Shown here: piece after piece, positions 31,385 through 42,480 of the stretch
How the letters are laid out: each line of letters opens with the position of its first letter
Numbering within the stretch: position 1 is the stretch's first letter
NCBI RefSeq assembly: GCF_019649055.1
Contig: NW_026570405.1
Coordinates: forward strand, 62,001 to 126,000
Length of the DNA: 64,000 bases
Direction: 5' to 3'
Origin: Paramacrobiotus metropolitanus
Taxonomy: Eukaryota > Tardigrada > Eutardigrada > Parachela > Macrobiotidae
Notes under the pieces: generated by a model
What the model was told of the DNA's origin: nothing
Database searches by the model: none
What the model saw: only the letters and a program-made list of their open reading frames with translations
Translations under genes and position numbers: made by a program

Positions 31385-33091
31385 CTAGTCACCGTCCACT
31401 GTCAGCGCGTTTTCCTCGCTGTGTCCGTTTACCGGTCGTGCACGTACATTTTCCAATTCATGCCGCGCATCCTTCAGCTGCTTTTCCAGCCAAGCGTCAT
31501 GTTCGACCATGTCCGCTTCTTGCTCTTTCATTTCGGTGAAATTCCATGTCCACTCTTTGACATCGGTCTCCCCTTGTTCGGGACAATCTTTTGCATGACA
31601 ATTCTCTTTTGTCAGCATCTCCACCTTGTTGACCATGTTGACCAGCTCATCATGCAACTGTGACTTTTCTTTTTCCGCAAATGCTTTGGCTCGCTTCGCC
31701 GTCTCGAGTTGCGCTGTCAACTGCTCAACTTGTCGCTTGTACTGACCTTGAATTTCTGCAATTATTTCCGTGAAAGGTCTCTCTTCCTTTCTGACATGGT
31801 TCTGCTCCATTACATGGGCCGCACCATCAGCCGGTCTGTCTGCCCAACCTGCAGACTCCGTTTCCACAACTCTGATATATGGCCGGTAAGTTGTACTATC
31901 ACCACGTACTCCACCAACGAATTCTTTTCCGTTCCGGCTAATCATCATCTTTCCGTTTGCATGGGCAAATTTAAATCCCTTCTGCTCCAATGCTATCGTC
32001 GACAGCAATGTCGTCTTGCACGCGTCTGGTGAGTAATATACTTCTTCCCACACCATTGGTCTCCAACACTTGCCGTCCGTTGAGACTTCGATGTTTATGC
32101 TTCCAACATGCGTTGCGCGTATGCGTTTACTGTTTCCCACGGTAAACTCCAATGGGACTTTCAACTTCTCCATTCTTGCAAACCATTGATCCTGGCTTGA
32201 GATATGGTGCGATGCACCACTATCTGCTATAATGCCTGGCATTTGACCGGAAGCATACAGAGCAGATACTATCAACGATTCCGCTGTGTTGTCAAACGCG
32301 CACCGGCGTACATGGCTGCGCGCTGTCGTCTCTTTATTCATCGGCTTCGACCAACAGTCTACGGCTTTGTGTCCGACTTTCCCACACTTGTTGCACCTTC
32401 CATAAAACTCCGTTCTCATAGAATGGCTGCTTCTGGCATGGTATGACTCACCGACCTTCGTGTCGCTTTCGCCTTGTGCTTTAATCGACTGTTCAGCCAA
32501 ATGCAACTTCTCTCTGAACACTGACAACTTAGGATCCGCATCTGCCATCATATTCCATGATGCAATAAACGATCCGTACTTCGCAGGTAAGCTCGACAAC
32601 GCTTTCGCAATGATCCACTCATTATTCGTCTTCGTCGACTTCCCGCACCCATCTATCTTTGCTGCTTGCACATGCAGTGCCGCCATAAACGTATTCACGT
32701 CATCCGTCTCTTGCCATTTCACGTTGAAAAACTCTGTCATAGCGGTCATCAGATCACTAGCAGTCTTCGGCTCCCGCAGCTCTTTAATCCTGTCGAGAAT
32801 TGCTTTCGACGTCTTGCAGTCTCTCACTTGATTAAACGTTGCTACGTCAATCGTGGCACGGAGAATACTCCTAGCCTTGCCATCTCCGGCAATCCACTTC
32901 TTGTATAGCGCATGCTTCTTCTCATCCTCCGGAACATCCAGTGGCATCGCTTGCGTCCCATCCACGATGGACCCAACGTCCTCACCCGTCACCCCATCTT
33001 CAATCTGCACTATCCACCGTGCATAATTCGAATCATCCAACACAGTTATCTTGATCCCTTTCATAGACATTCTACCGTGGACTGGATCCAT
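31385..33091 (-). CDS. Gag-protease polyprotein with C-terminal coiled coil, copia type
   Basis: The first ATG of the open frame is at 33,089-33,091 and gives 568 residues; upstream codons include no ATG. Residues about 15-230 are a copia-type Gag (SNYARWIVQI, YKKWIAGDGKARSILRAT, LSSLPAKYGSFIASW). A CCHC zinc knuckle CNKCGKVGHKAVDC is at 233-246. The aspartic protease motif ADSGASHH is at 289-296 with its downstream beta region. From about 440 to 550 the chain is charged and heptad-like (QYKRQVEQLTAQLETAKRA and EKQLKDARHELENVR), which predicts a coiled coil. Integrase would be expected there in copia. The frame is intact, so the protein may still be made and packaged in trans by a related element. 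The origin of the coiled coil is unknown. Confidence 0.9.
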   Translation of the reverse strand: MDPVHGRMSMKGIKITVLDDSNYARWIVQIEDGVTGEDVGSIVDGTQAMPLDVPEDEKKHALYKKWIAGDGKARSILRATIDVATFNQVRDCKTSKAILDRIKELREPKTASDLMTAMTEFFNVKWQETDDVNTFMAALHVQAAKIDGCGKSTKTNNEWIIAKALSSLPAKYGSFIASWNMMADADPKLSVFREKLHLAEQSIKAQGESDTKVGESYHARSSHSMRTEFYGRCNKCGKVGHKAVDCWSKPMNKETTARSHVRRCAFDNTAESLIVSALYASGQMPGIIADSGASHHISSQDQWFARMEKLKVPLEFTVGNSKRIRATHVGSINIEVSTDGKCWRPMVWEEVYYSPDACKTTLLSTIALEQKGFKFAHANGKMMISRNGKEFVGGVRGDSTTYRPYIRVVETESAGWADRPADGAAHVMEQNHVRKEERPFTEIIAEIQGQYKRQVEQLTAQLETAKRAKAFAEKEKSQLHDELVNMVNKVEMLTKENCHAKDCPEQGETDVKEWTWNFTEMKEQEADMVEHDAWLEKQLKDARHELENVRARPVNGHSEENALTVDGD

Positions 33092-33172
33092 CTGATCCCT
33101 ACACTGTACGAATTCTACGCCACCAAAGGTCAAGACTAACTTCCTGCTTAGAGACAAGCAGGTCTCATAATA

Positions 33173-33444
33173 TGTTAGAATATATTGGATAATGTTCTGA
33201 CTACACGTATCCTATAACGAACCAACACACTTCCCATCGTATTATTCACTAGACTGATACACGATGTTCAAGGAATACATGTTACTGGCAGGGCTTTAAG
33301 TACCACACATTGTACGGTAAGCACACTCACTGACACATGACTTAGCCCGTATGTATCATCGGTTAGGGATCTGTATACTGGGTGCATATGATCAGATGAT
33401 AAGTTACACATACACAATGAGTAATCATAATAAAAATCCTAACA
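33173..33444 (-). repeat. 5' LTR of the Copia-type element
   Basis: The 272-bp copy lies at the right end and is the 5' LTR in element orientation. No clear tRNA primer site was recognised in the bases next to it. Confidence 0.95.
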
Positions 33445-36179
33445 GATTTGCGACTAGTTTTTACCCTAAGACAAATCTCCAAAACAAAATAACACGGTAC
33501 TTTTGGTTTCTTTTTGTTGCTTCGCGTCTGAGAATATAGTACACGGGGCATCGTCGGATACAGTTGATGAAACAAAAACGTCCAATGACACAAGGGCGGT
33601 GTTTTCGTTTGAAGTGTTTTCTAATTGATTGCGTCCCTGCTGTCCCCTTTTCATATAAAGTCGTGCTTTTTCGTGTCATGGAACAGAAGCCGTTCGGTGT
33701 TCGGAAAACATTTCAATGAATTTTCGGCAGACATTTCAATGAACTGGGAAACCTCCGTAGATAGAATGCATCAAGCGAATTCATCGGCTTTTTAAGGTTA
33801 ACGGTTACACAAATTCTGCGAAAATCAAATCGTTTTGGAAACGCTGGCCGAACACATGTTCCTAGGATGTTACGACAGTAAGACCCATTCTTTGCAAACC
33901 GGGTATAGGGCATCCATGCAGATGCCGATTAAAGGGCCTTCTGGGTGATATCAATATTCTCTGACTCGAGCGGATGCAGCACCTGCAACTGCTGGCCGCC
34001 AGGATCTTGGTGATACAATAACTGAAAAGGATTGTCCTTATTTGCTTACAAGATGTCTGCTTCTGAATTCAATTCGCACTCTGTCGTGAATTCCAAATGC
34101 AAACGGGATAATTTTTGGGCATTATAGCACACAAGGTGGATGGAACGGGCAAGTGTTTCCCATCCGGGCACAATTTTGGCTGACCATGCAGGTTCTCAGT
34201 GAAGTTGACGAGACGCAAACGTTTGCCATTTCTTCCGGGACTGATAATAGCAAAATCCATAATTTGAAGTTTTTCTTACACCTTTTTTGATTGCTATTAT
34301 GTCCTGCTTTTTTTTTCGTTTTGCCTTTTAAGGGAATCGGCCTCGTATAAGCAATTGTTGCGAAACGGGATTGATAATTGCGTCAAATTGCGGAGCAATA
34401 CCAAATTGTCTAGTCGAAAGAATTTTTTTGCTCGCGTACAAGTCACCTCTCCAAAAATGCCAGGCAAAAGGTACTGTATACAGCCAGCACAAACTTGCGC
34501 TAAAACGCCCGATGGCACAGCACCCTGGGGTGACGATTCTGGCGAGCCTTTGCGGTGACGAATGGGTATGAGTGCACATTTGGACACTTTGTGTGCATAA
34601 TATGTGCGGAAAACGTCCTCGTTAACGTATTTCGACTTCTAATAATTGTTGTGATATCTTTGCGGGCAATTTTTTTGTGCAGTACTACGCATCCGTTAGT
34701 TGCCACCGTGCGGATTTCCTTTTCTCATTTTTACTCCCCCGGAACTGTGCCCAATCTAACGCAACCATGTTTAAGCGAGTGGCGTCGGCGGCTAAACTTT
34801 TTCAGTCAAAATAGTTTTAATAAAACGTACAAGGCAAAAGCACACTGAAGTATTTCGGATTAGGATGTACCCAAATGCCCTACAGTTTGAATCAAGATAA
34901 TGGTGCCAAAACCAATTTACCATTCAGGTCTATGGGCTGCTGAAGAACTTTTTTCTCCGCTGTTCTGCTGGTAGCATGTGACTCTGGTATCTGCCAAACC
35001 ACGATCGGGTTTCGCCTGCACTCCCATATAAAACTGGACGCGCTCCAAGCGAATCAAGTGTCGTTTTCCTAAAAGAACATCTCAATTACGAGTGCAGCAT
35101 AGATCGCCAGAAAGGAGTTAATTAGATAAAGATTAAATAATAATAGAGATCTACTTATAGTCTACTCATAATCCCATGGAAAATCGCAAACACCATGCGT
35201 ACTTTCGTCTGCGTGATCGTGTCCAAATAGGAAAAGTTTCCTGCCTCAACTTACTCGGCAGCGCCGTCCATGCCACCAGCTCGTCCATGGTTGCCGCAAG
35301 CCGTATGGCTAGATAAGACTTGAAGGTGGAGAGGAGCACCACGAAATTTTTCTGAAAATTGATGAAGTTTAACAAATTTTGAATGCACCAATGTCCGCCC
35401 AAGGTCGGTCGAAGTATTCTGAACGTATCCTTACATGTGTGTGCCCTTTACGCTAAACTTAATGCAACGCTTTAAGGGACAATAATCACCAAAGCCTACT
35501 CCTATGGTTTAAAAGAGAATAATCTCCAAAAATGCTCGCTAATAAGGCTATCAGTCCTTGTCTGTCGGAATAAAACACAAATATCGTACGCAACAAAACT
35601 AGTGACGGCAGAATGTGTGTTGATTAGAGGAACTCAAGGACGCTTAATGACGTCACAAAAAATTTTCTCCTTCCGATACCAGGCAAAAACATTGCTTACT
35701 AATTCAATTCGCTGTTTTTCAGTATAAACTCAGCCACCGGCAACTGACAAATTGAATTAGAAGAACTATCTAAAGACAAAATTGCTTTCACGGTGCGAAG
35801 TGCGCATGGTGGCCAGTACCGCTCTGAGCGGATGGGTTTTGGATAATGGACTTCGGTGGAACTATGGATGATATTTTCGGGTGTGGACGCGGATTCAGTA
35901 ATCGTACTCCAGTGCTATATGAACGTACGGAAACTTGCCTACTGCAATGCACTTTCTGCGGGCGCAGTCGCCCTATCGAAGCGAAATCTCGTGATAAAAT
36001 CGTTGCCATGAAGAAGAGACGTAAACGCGGAGCTCAATACAGTGAACAGCCTAAAGCAGAGTAGGAACCTCCGTTAATCCTAGCCAAAACGCAATTATGT
36101 AATAGCGTTTATATACTAAATACAGCGTCCTAAACTGGAAACCCTGATCCTTTTCACAAGTTTGCTATTCACTTGAACC
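33445..36179. other. No supported gene
   Basis: Short frames only. A plus-strand frame at 35,846-36,064 has a CTFCGR pair and a basic tail and sits just upstream of gypsy pol, so it could be an eroded Gag end, but the evidence is weak. Confidence 0.4.
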
Positions 36180-37150
36180 GAACATTCATTATGATAGCAA
36201 ACCTTCCTCGCGTAGAGGATGCTGTTAACTCGTTCGGAAGTCAAAATTTTTCAGTTTCTTGGGTTTTTACTCTGCATTCTGGCAGTTAACAGTCAAAGAC
36301 TCTGTCCAGGCTAAATGCAGTTTCGTTACGGCAGATGGCCAATACGATTCCTGCAGAATGCCCTTTGGGCTTAACGGAGCTCCAGCCACATTTCAACGGG
36401 CTATTGATACTGTATTAGGACACCTGAAGTGTAATGGTGTCATTTGTTACATCAACGATGTCCTTGTCGGTGGAACATCGTTCGAAGAGCATCCAAAGCT
36501 TCTGAGTCAAGTGCTGACGGCTGTCGCAAAAGTCGGATTTACGCTAAATGCGAAAAAGTGTGAAATGGGTCTTCAATCCAGTCCAGTGCGAAAAAGTGTG
36601 AAATTGGTAGCGAGTCCCGGGACGTGTTGTAATCTTTTGACCCTCAGCTGGATGTTCAGCAAAAGACTGACGCGTCTGGCGTCGAAGTCGGGGCTAGACT
36701 CGAGCAACTGTACCCGGACGGGTTGCACGCTGTCGCGTATGCTTCTAAGGCCCACGACAAGCATCAGAAGAGCTATAGCACCTCTGAAATGGAGTACTTT
36801 GCTGTTGCGTACGCTATCACGCGTTTTAAACATTGGCCGGTAAACGTTTCAAAATTATTACGGATCATAATGCACTAAAATTTCTGATGAATTTAAAAGA
36901 GTCGGAGGGACGCCTGAACAGGTGGGCTCACCTTCTCCAGCAGCTATGAAAATAGCAGTGGATTGAAACTTAAGTTCCGACTTATCGTTCTCGCCGTGAA
37001 GTGAATTTACTGTTCCGACATAAGCTGTATCAAGTAGCCAACCATGTGCTTCAGGACACGATCAACAACCCGGTCCTGTTCTTCTCGATCTTTTGCGTTG
37101 TCCAGCCGGCGTGCGTCGTCCGACGCGACAGGGAATAGCGGGAACCTTGC
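36180..37150 (+). mobile_element. Ty3/gypsy pol fragment (reverse transcriptase, RNase H)
   Basis: A start segment LPRVEDAVNSF (about 36,205) in one frame continues in another as CRMPFGLNGAPATFQRAID (36,352-36,408). The catalytic box reads VICYINDVLV (about 36,440), with Asn in place of the first Asp of the usual xxDD, so the active site is lost. A deletion or frameshift at about 36,590 is followed by RNase H in a new frame (DASGVEVGARL, VAYASKAHDK, TSEMEYFAVAYA, TDHNALKFLM) and the eroded linker shared with 4,410-4,560. No integrase is seen. Confidence 0.88.
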
Positions 37151-38639
37151 AGGTAGTCACAGCTCTAGCCTAGCCGATATTCCTCAATAAACTCTGATCC
37201 TTGGTCAATGGCTTATATGCTGACTCAGTTCATCTTTCACTTCTTACGCTTTCTCATTTGAGCCTGTCATACCATTTAAAGGCTACTAGCGCTGCCCAAC
37301 TGCCCAAGTAAACTTTGTTCGAATTTTTGTCCGGAGCCATTACCATCTGGCACTCATTTGAGTTCATCTTCTCTAAAGGGCTTTCTAGCATTTCTAATAA
37401 GAAGATGCCATTTATTAATCAGCAAAAATCGTTGCCGGAAACAACGACAAAACTCGTAGGGTAGCACAGTTGAGCTAAACGCTTATCAGTTAACACTTAA
37501 CACTCTCCAGGCGACCACCAGCTGCAGTGGATTTTATTCTTAGTACAGGGCTTCCGCCTGAATTTGCACGCTCCCATCGCCCTGGATCCATGAACCTTAG
37601 TGAGATTAGTTTTTTTAAGCAGAATTTGAGCTCGGTCGCTCATGCAGTTGCAGTTAATGCTTTGCCCAAAGCACAAAATGGTGGTACCGAGTGCACGAAT
37701 ATATTTGACGTATCGCCATTTTTGCTTATCAAAATCCAAATTACAGGAATAAGTACGTACGTAGCAATTTCCAGCTACGTTAAAAAGCAACGTTAGCAAT
37801 TTCACGTTAACTTACTTGTTAACAGGTACTTGGTAACGTAAACATTAGAAAGGTCGGTCGACAAATTTTCCGATGGGCTTGACCATATCAGACACCACGC
37901 ATTGTATATCTATGTCTATTTTTTTCTCATTTGTCCTGTTGTAGCCTGTATTCTACTGATCCTTTTAAAAGATTTTTGGCAGGCAGCTGACTGGCACTTT
38001 GAAGTGGAAAGTTTGTACTGCAAGCACGAATACGCGAGCGCTTCAGGAGACGATATTATCACAAAACGATATTGAATTATTAAAAGGGGTTCAATTTAAT
38101 AGAAGGCTGTGGAAAAAAGCCGAAGAGGTATTTGGAGAAGGCTTATATGTTTTACAGTGTCCACTGACTTGTAAATATTCCGTTTCTACAATCCTACCCT
38201 GAATTCGGTAAGGCGGCCGAGTTTTGTGTGTTTGCTTTTGAAAGAAATATTGGATGCAGAGAGGGAAATGTACAGACACAATAGAGTGACGCGCGACATC
38301 GGTAACCCAATAAGACCGCAAAACTGCGGACTGCCTAGCAGAAAATGTATTCCGGCAACCATTGGACCGAATGACGCCAAGAGTTCTGCGCATTTTGGAA
38401 ACCACCAGCTCGGCAAACCTGTATACAATACAGCCCCCTGAAATGCTTGTGTTATCTTGTCGGATCTGGGAAGCCGCATAAGATCAAACGCTCTCTGGCC
38501 TGGAGGTTTTGAAAAACTATGCCACGGAAACTCCACCGTGCCCGGATAACGTGAATTACGCGATAAACTCAAAAATTAGAGTGAAAGGATTTGTCATGGA
38601 CAGCAATAAGTTGGTAGCGGCCGATGCTCAAGCTAGGAT
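37151..38639. other. No supported gene
   Basis: Short ORFs on both strands (for example minus 38,186-38,572) without motifs. Confidence 0.4.
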
Positions 38640-38875
38640 TTGGACTCGGATATTTGCCAAGTCCGAGCCCAAGTACCATCATTGCGCGGGCCATCGGTGG
38701 CCAGTACTTTCAAGCATCGTGTCCTTCCGTTCGGCATGAGAGATGCTCCCTCCGCCTTCTAAAGGGCGATGGATCTGGCGCTGGCCGGTATGAAATGGCG
38801 AAATATCTTGGTCTATACTGATGATATCACCGTTTTTAGGAAAAGTCTAAAAGACTTTTATTTGCTGCTTCCATG
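38640..38875 (+). mobile_element. Gypsy reverse-transcriptase fragment
   Basis: In one frame the plus strand reads FKHRVLPFGMRDAPSAF, a TAA, then RAMDLALAGMKWRNILVYTD and DITVFRKSL. The catalytic box keeps its two aspartates as YTDD. It differs clearly from the other gypsy copies, so it is from another family. It is cut off at about 38,870 where an opposite-strand ORF begins. Confidence 0.8.
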
Positions 38876-39460
38876 GAGTAACGAACGTCCCAAATACTGC
38901 AGCTCCTCACTAGTGTCTGGATCGAAACCGATTTTCCGAAGCTTTTTTATATCTTTAAGGTATAACGTCTCCAGTGACGTCATGCATTCCTCAGCTAGTT
39001 GGCCGATTTTTCGCATAGCGCAAAACTGGCCCGTTCGCCTTTTATGTAGTTCCGTGGCCCTTTTCTCACCGTTTTTATCCAAAAAGATCTGGAATTCCGG
39101 ACATGCTCTGCATACTTCGACCAGTGGAGCTTGTCTGAAGGGGTTCTCTACGTTAAACCAAAGCTCTGGACCATACAACGTGTAAAATTGGTCCGGTTCA
39201 AACGTGGAAAACCTGGAGATTTATTCGGTCACGACACGCTGAAAAATTTCACGCAGAATAATGACGCCTTCAAGTCCAGTTGGCGCCAGTACATCGTGAT
39301 GGTACTTACGGCAGTGATACGTAAGCAGATGCACGATATTGTCTCGGTCTGGGTTCGGGTAGACAGTTCCCAAGAATCTTTCAATTTCTGGGTCTTGCAT
39401 GTGACTCAGAAATTTTGTCCATATATTTATGGAAGTGAAGTCTATATTTTTACCTATCAT
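38858..39460 (-). pseudogene. 200-codon ORF with a single in-frame stop, unknown protein
   Basis: From an ATG at 39,458-39,460 one frame runs to the TAA at 38,858, broken only by a TAA at 39,221-39,223. Both halves look like one soluble, charged protein: an N-terminal part with WTKFLSHMQDPEIERFLG and NIVHLLTYHCRKYHHD, and a C-terminal part with VEVCRACPEFQIFLDKNG and LRKIGFDPDTSEELQYLG. A stop at one site with the frame otherwise kept suggests a recent lesion or a sequencing error. I do not recognise the family. Confidence 0.5.
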
Positions 39461-39891
39461 GCTTCGATGACGTGGGTGATGTCATAAAAACCCAAAATCA
39501 GAAATTAGCGACATGGTCTTTACGTCTTTCTGAATTTTAGCTAAGCATACATCACCGTCAAGAAATCAATATGTAAACTCAAAATAAGTCTTTTCCCGTC
39601 CAAGGCAACGGCGCATACCTCCAAATATTAGCGGATCAACAAAAGACAATACTGCAAACAGACTTTGAATGGATGACCAAAAACCAAAAAAAAAAAAAAC
39701 AAGCGGAATAATGAAAAAACTGATTCATGCCTGACCGGATTGTTGAGTGATTTTTATTTCTAAAAAAGTGTTACGGAAGAGTGCAAAATAAGCTTTTTGC
39801 CATATACTCAATTTCTTACTACAGTGCTGCCGTACTTGACGGTTTCTTTAAAATGAAGCGCATTTGCGACGTAAGAGTAACGATTAAAAAT

Positions 39892-40125
39892 TCAGATTGT
39901 TATTACAAACCGTGAACTGATTATTGATTTCCATACTGTCAGAAAAACTGATAAGCGTATTGATAAGAGTGGCAAGTATGGGCGTTTCGAATATAGAGCT
40001 TCATAAATAGATCGAGTCTGCATCTTGGCTCCGCGAACAGCTAGCAGACTGCCACCTATAGACCGAGAACTTTGATTGACTTTATTCAAAACAGAATCAA
40101 GATCATAGAGATTATGCAAAACCAA
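39892..40125 (-). CDS. Candidate 3' exon, unknown
   Basis: The minus frame contains NLYDLDSVLNKVNQSSRS and SIYEALYSKRPYLPLL. Its tyrosine motifs resemble those in the exon at 40,730-41,137 on the same strand, so the two may belong to one gene. No clean acceptor was identified. Confidence 0.25.
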   Translation of the reverse strand: MVLHNLYDLDSVLNKVNQSSRSIGGSLLAVRGAKMQTRSIYEALYSKRPYLPLLSIRLSVFLTVWKSIISSRFVITI

Positions 40126-40729
40126 CGGTGCCACTCGAGTAGGGTTGCCGTTACGGTGTTAGCGTACGAGTCAGTTCCATAGAATGGTAGGACGACCGGA
40201 TCGTACAGTGTGTACGGCTGGATTTCGTAAGTGTCCACGCAAAAAAAACACATTTTTGACGGCTGTAAAACATTATTTGTCTTTCGGAAAATTCAGAGCT
40301 GAACAGTTACAACATAATTCTGACGAAATGGGCAGTGTTCTTAAGATTTACGTCCGGAAATTAACAGGAAAAAGATTGAGAAATCAGAAAACCGAAAAAA
40401 GACGTTCACTTAGTGGCTTATCGTGACGCCCTTTCGCGCCAGTCGGATGTGTCAGCGTGGGCGATGTATATCCCAATTATTTTACAACACTATAATTGAA
40501 ATCCCATCAAAATTTTTTTCACAGGTAAAGTCCAAAAGGCATATACTACACCTCGATCGCAATTAATAACTATAGATTCCAAACAATCTAGGTAAGATCA
40601 AGATCAGGAAAGAAGTCCAAGCATTTCAGTTGCGAGCGCTGTTATAATAGAACGTTTGGGCTTGCTGAAAATTAATATGAAACAGATAAGAAATATGTTG
40701 TGAAGGAAAAAATGAATTATAGTTCTCAC

Positions 40730-41137
40730 TTCCGTGGCATTATCAAACAGTCCTTCCGTGGGAATGTAGTCCAATTCGTCAACACCATTTGACACCGTGC
40801 ATGTTGATGACTGTGACGGCATTTCGTAAACGTGAGCGGAATCAAGTGGATTATCCGGAACAGGAGGTACGACGGCGGCGCTGCTAGCTGCAGTGTTGCT
40901 AAATATTTCGCCACGGTCATAATGTCTTCCGACATTGATATAGGCGCTTTGTTTACTGGAAGCTTTCTTATCCGCATTAAACTTCGTCCGACATACTGTA
41001 CAACTTATAATCGGCGGTTCTGTAATATCGTCAACGTGCTGCTTATTACGGTCGATTTCACTTTGGGTTGGTATACTGTAGCAAGCTGTTGGCTGCCCGT
41101 GTTGCTCTCTCCGGGTTTCAAAAGAACTTCCACATAA
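40730..41137 (-). CDS. Internal exon rich in tyrosine motifs, possible receptor or adaptor tail
   Basis: An open frame of 136 codons starts right after a TAG acceptor (41,138-41,140) and ends at a GTGAGA donor (G at 40,729), both in phase 0. It has no internal ATG start requirement. The peptide is hydrophilic and disordered-looking. It contains a CTVCRTKF pair, and three spaced tyrosine motifs: SAYINVGRHYDRG, AHVYEMPSQ and ELDYIPTEG. YINV fits the pY-x-N-x pattern bound by Grb2-type SH2 domains. This layout suits the cytoplasmic tail of a signalling receptor or a scaffold protein. No membrane or extracellular exon was identified, so the family is unknown. Confidence 0.45.
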
Positions 41138-41140
41138 CTA

Positions 41141-41999
41141 CGTACGTTCTTTATAATTGACCCGTTTAATGGCGCTTTTTTGCCACCTCAATAATCTCAA
41201 TCTCAAAAAGTTTTTCAAAAGACTTGGCTGGGTATAATCCTGAAGCACTTTTTTGTGCACAGGAAGGCATTTCCGACACACTACCCAAAACTTGCCCCTT
41301 TACCGCTACAGGCAATATCGTTCAATATGTCTCGCAAATCGATTACCACACCTTATTATACTAACTTTAACGTAACTAGCTTAGAAAAAAAGGTGAACTG
41401 GGCTGCTATACGCATTACGTTTAGGCTTCAGCACAAAACACCATAATTATGTAAACAGTTTTTTTAGGATCGGCTTGATATCGTTTGCAGTTTAATTTAT
41501 TTGACCCAAGAATGTCCACTTGGGGTTGAGGAGAGCTTTCTTCTGTTGGCACTGGGAAGATATCGACTTGTTATCCAATAATTTGTAGTTCATGGCTGTG
41601 AGAAATTTTAGTACGCTGTCAATCTAGACAGTCGTAGTCTTGCTGAGACGGCTGTTGATAGTGAGAGTTGTAAAATTTAAAGCGCGTTTTTGAAGAGTTA
41701 TTGTGTGTTGCAAATTTGATTCCGGATAAAAAACTGGCTTGCAAAACCTTTCTCCGCCTTAAGAGCTGTCTAATCAAGCCTTCAGCTTTGAAACGAGAGA
41801 AAATCCCATATACTCTGTACTTTTATAGGCTGACCAGCAGAAGTGTAAGGACGAGTTCGTCCAACTGACATCTGCGATCTTGGCCTTCGAGCAGGGCAAA
41901 ATGCCACGGATCGCATTATATTGGTGTACTACACTAATTCGGAAAAAATAATCCTATAATATTGGGGATTTATCTCCAAATGCGACACCCGATGGATAT
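41141..41999. other. No supported gene
   Basis: Upstream exons of the tyrosine-motif gene should lie in or beyond this stretch, but none is recognisable. Confidence 0.35.
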
Positions 42000-42480
42000 T
42001 TTAAATCCGCTAAATTGTCGGCATTCTGGCGTTGCAAAAACCGGTAAGAACACCCAGCTCTGCCGTGTGGAGAATTTCTGACAGAATTAAATCCGCTAAA
42101 CTTATTACCCTGACAGGTCGGAAAAAAAGGTACTAGAATAATTATTGTGACAATATTCACGAATGCCTGACTGCGCAGAGATTTTATATCGGCTGAATCA
42201 GCGGCGCTTTTGCTTTGCGGAAACCGGTAAAAACATCCGGCAAGTGTAGGTGGAGAATTTGTGACAAAATTTCCACCACTAAAATAACGCACACGAATAA
42301 TACGGAAAATATTTCCGGAAAATATTGGGAAATAATTCCCCAACAAACGAGAGGGTGGACAATTCATATCCGCTTAATCTGCTACACGTGGCATTACGGA
42401 AACCGGAGAGAACAATCGGGAAGAGCGTGTGGAGAATTTGTGACAGAAGTTTTCCCGTCAAAGGGAAATGCACAGTGAAA
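42000..42480. repeat. Three diverged tandem units of roughly 160-190 bp
   Basis: Each unit carries a TCCGCT/TCGGCT-AATC word, then GGAAACCGGTAAGAACA-like and GTGTGGAGAATTTGTGACAG words (about 42,040-42,090, 42,215-42,265, 42,395-42,445). The units are degenerate satellite-like repeats. Confidence 0.65.

Larger units (their letters stand above)
30882..33444 (-). mobile_element. Non-autonomous Ty1/copia-type LTR retrotransposon, complete
   Basis: Two 272-bp direct repeats bound a 2.0-kb interior with one long ORF on the minus strand. A purine tract (GGGTGAAGGGGAG, minus strand 31,166-31,154) abuts the 3' LTR. The LTRs begin TGTTAG and end CTAACA. About 17 differences between them, counted by eye (near 94% identity), suggest an insertion that is not recent. 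The flanking 5 bp (GTGTC left, GATTT right) do not match, so the target duplication has decayed or ends were exchanged. The interior has no integrase, reverse transcriptase or RNase H. The element needs an autonomous partner. Confidence 0.92.

Noticed and set aside
31259-33139. Plus-strand ORFs over the Copia-type element (for example 31,259-31,663 and 32,460-32,831)
   Set aside because: They are antisense shadows of the 568-codon Gag-protease frame, which has clear domains.
33092-33157. Upstream extension of the Gag ORF to 33,157
   Set aside because: That frame begins with TTG, not ATG, and would overlap the expected primer-binding region next to the 5' LTR.
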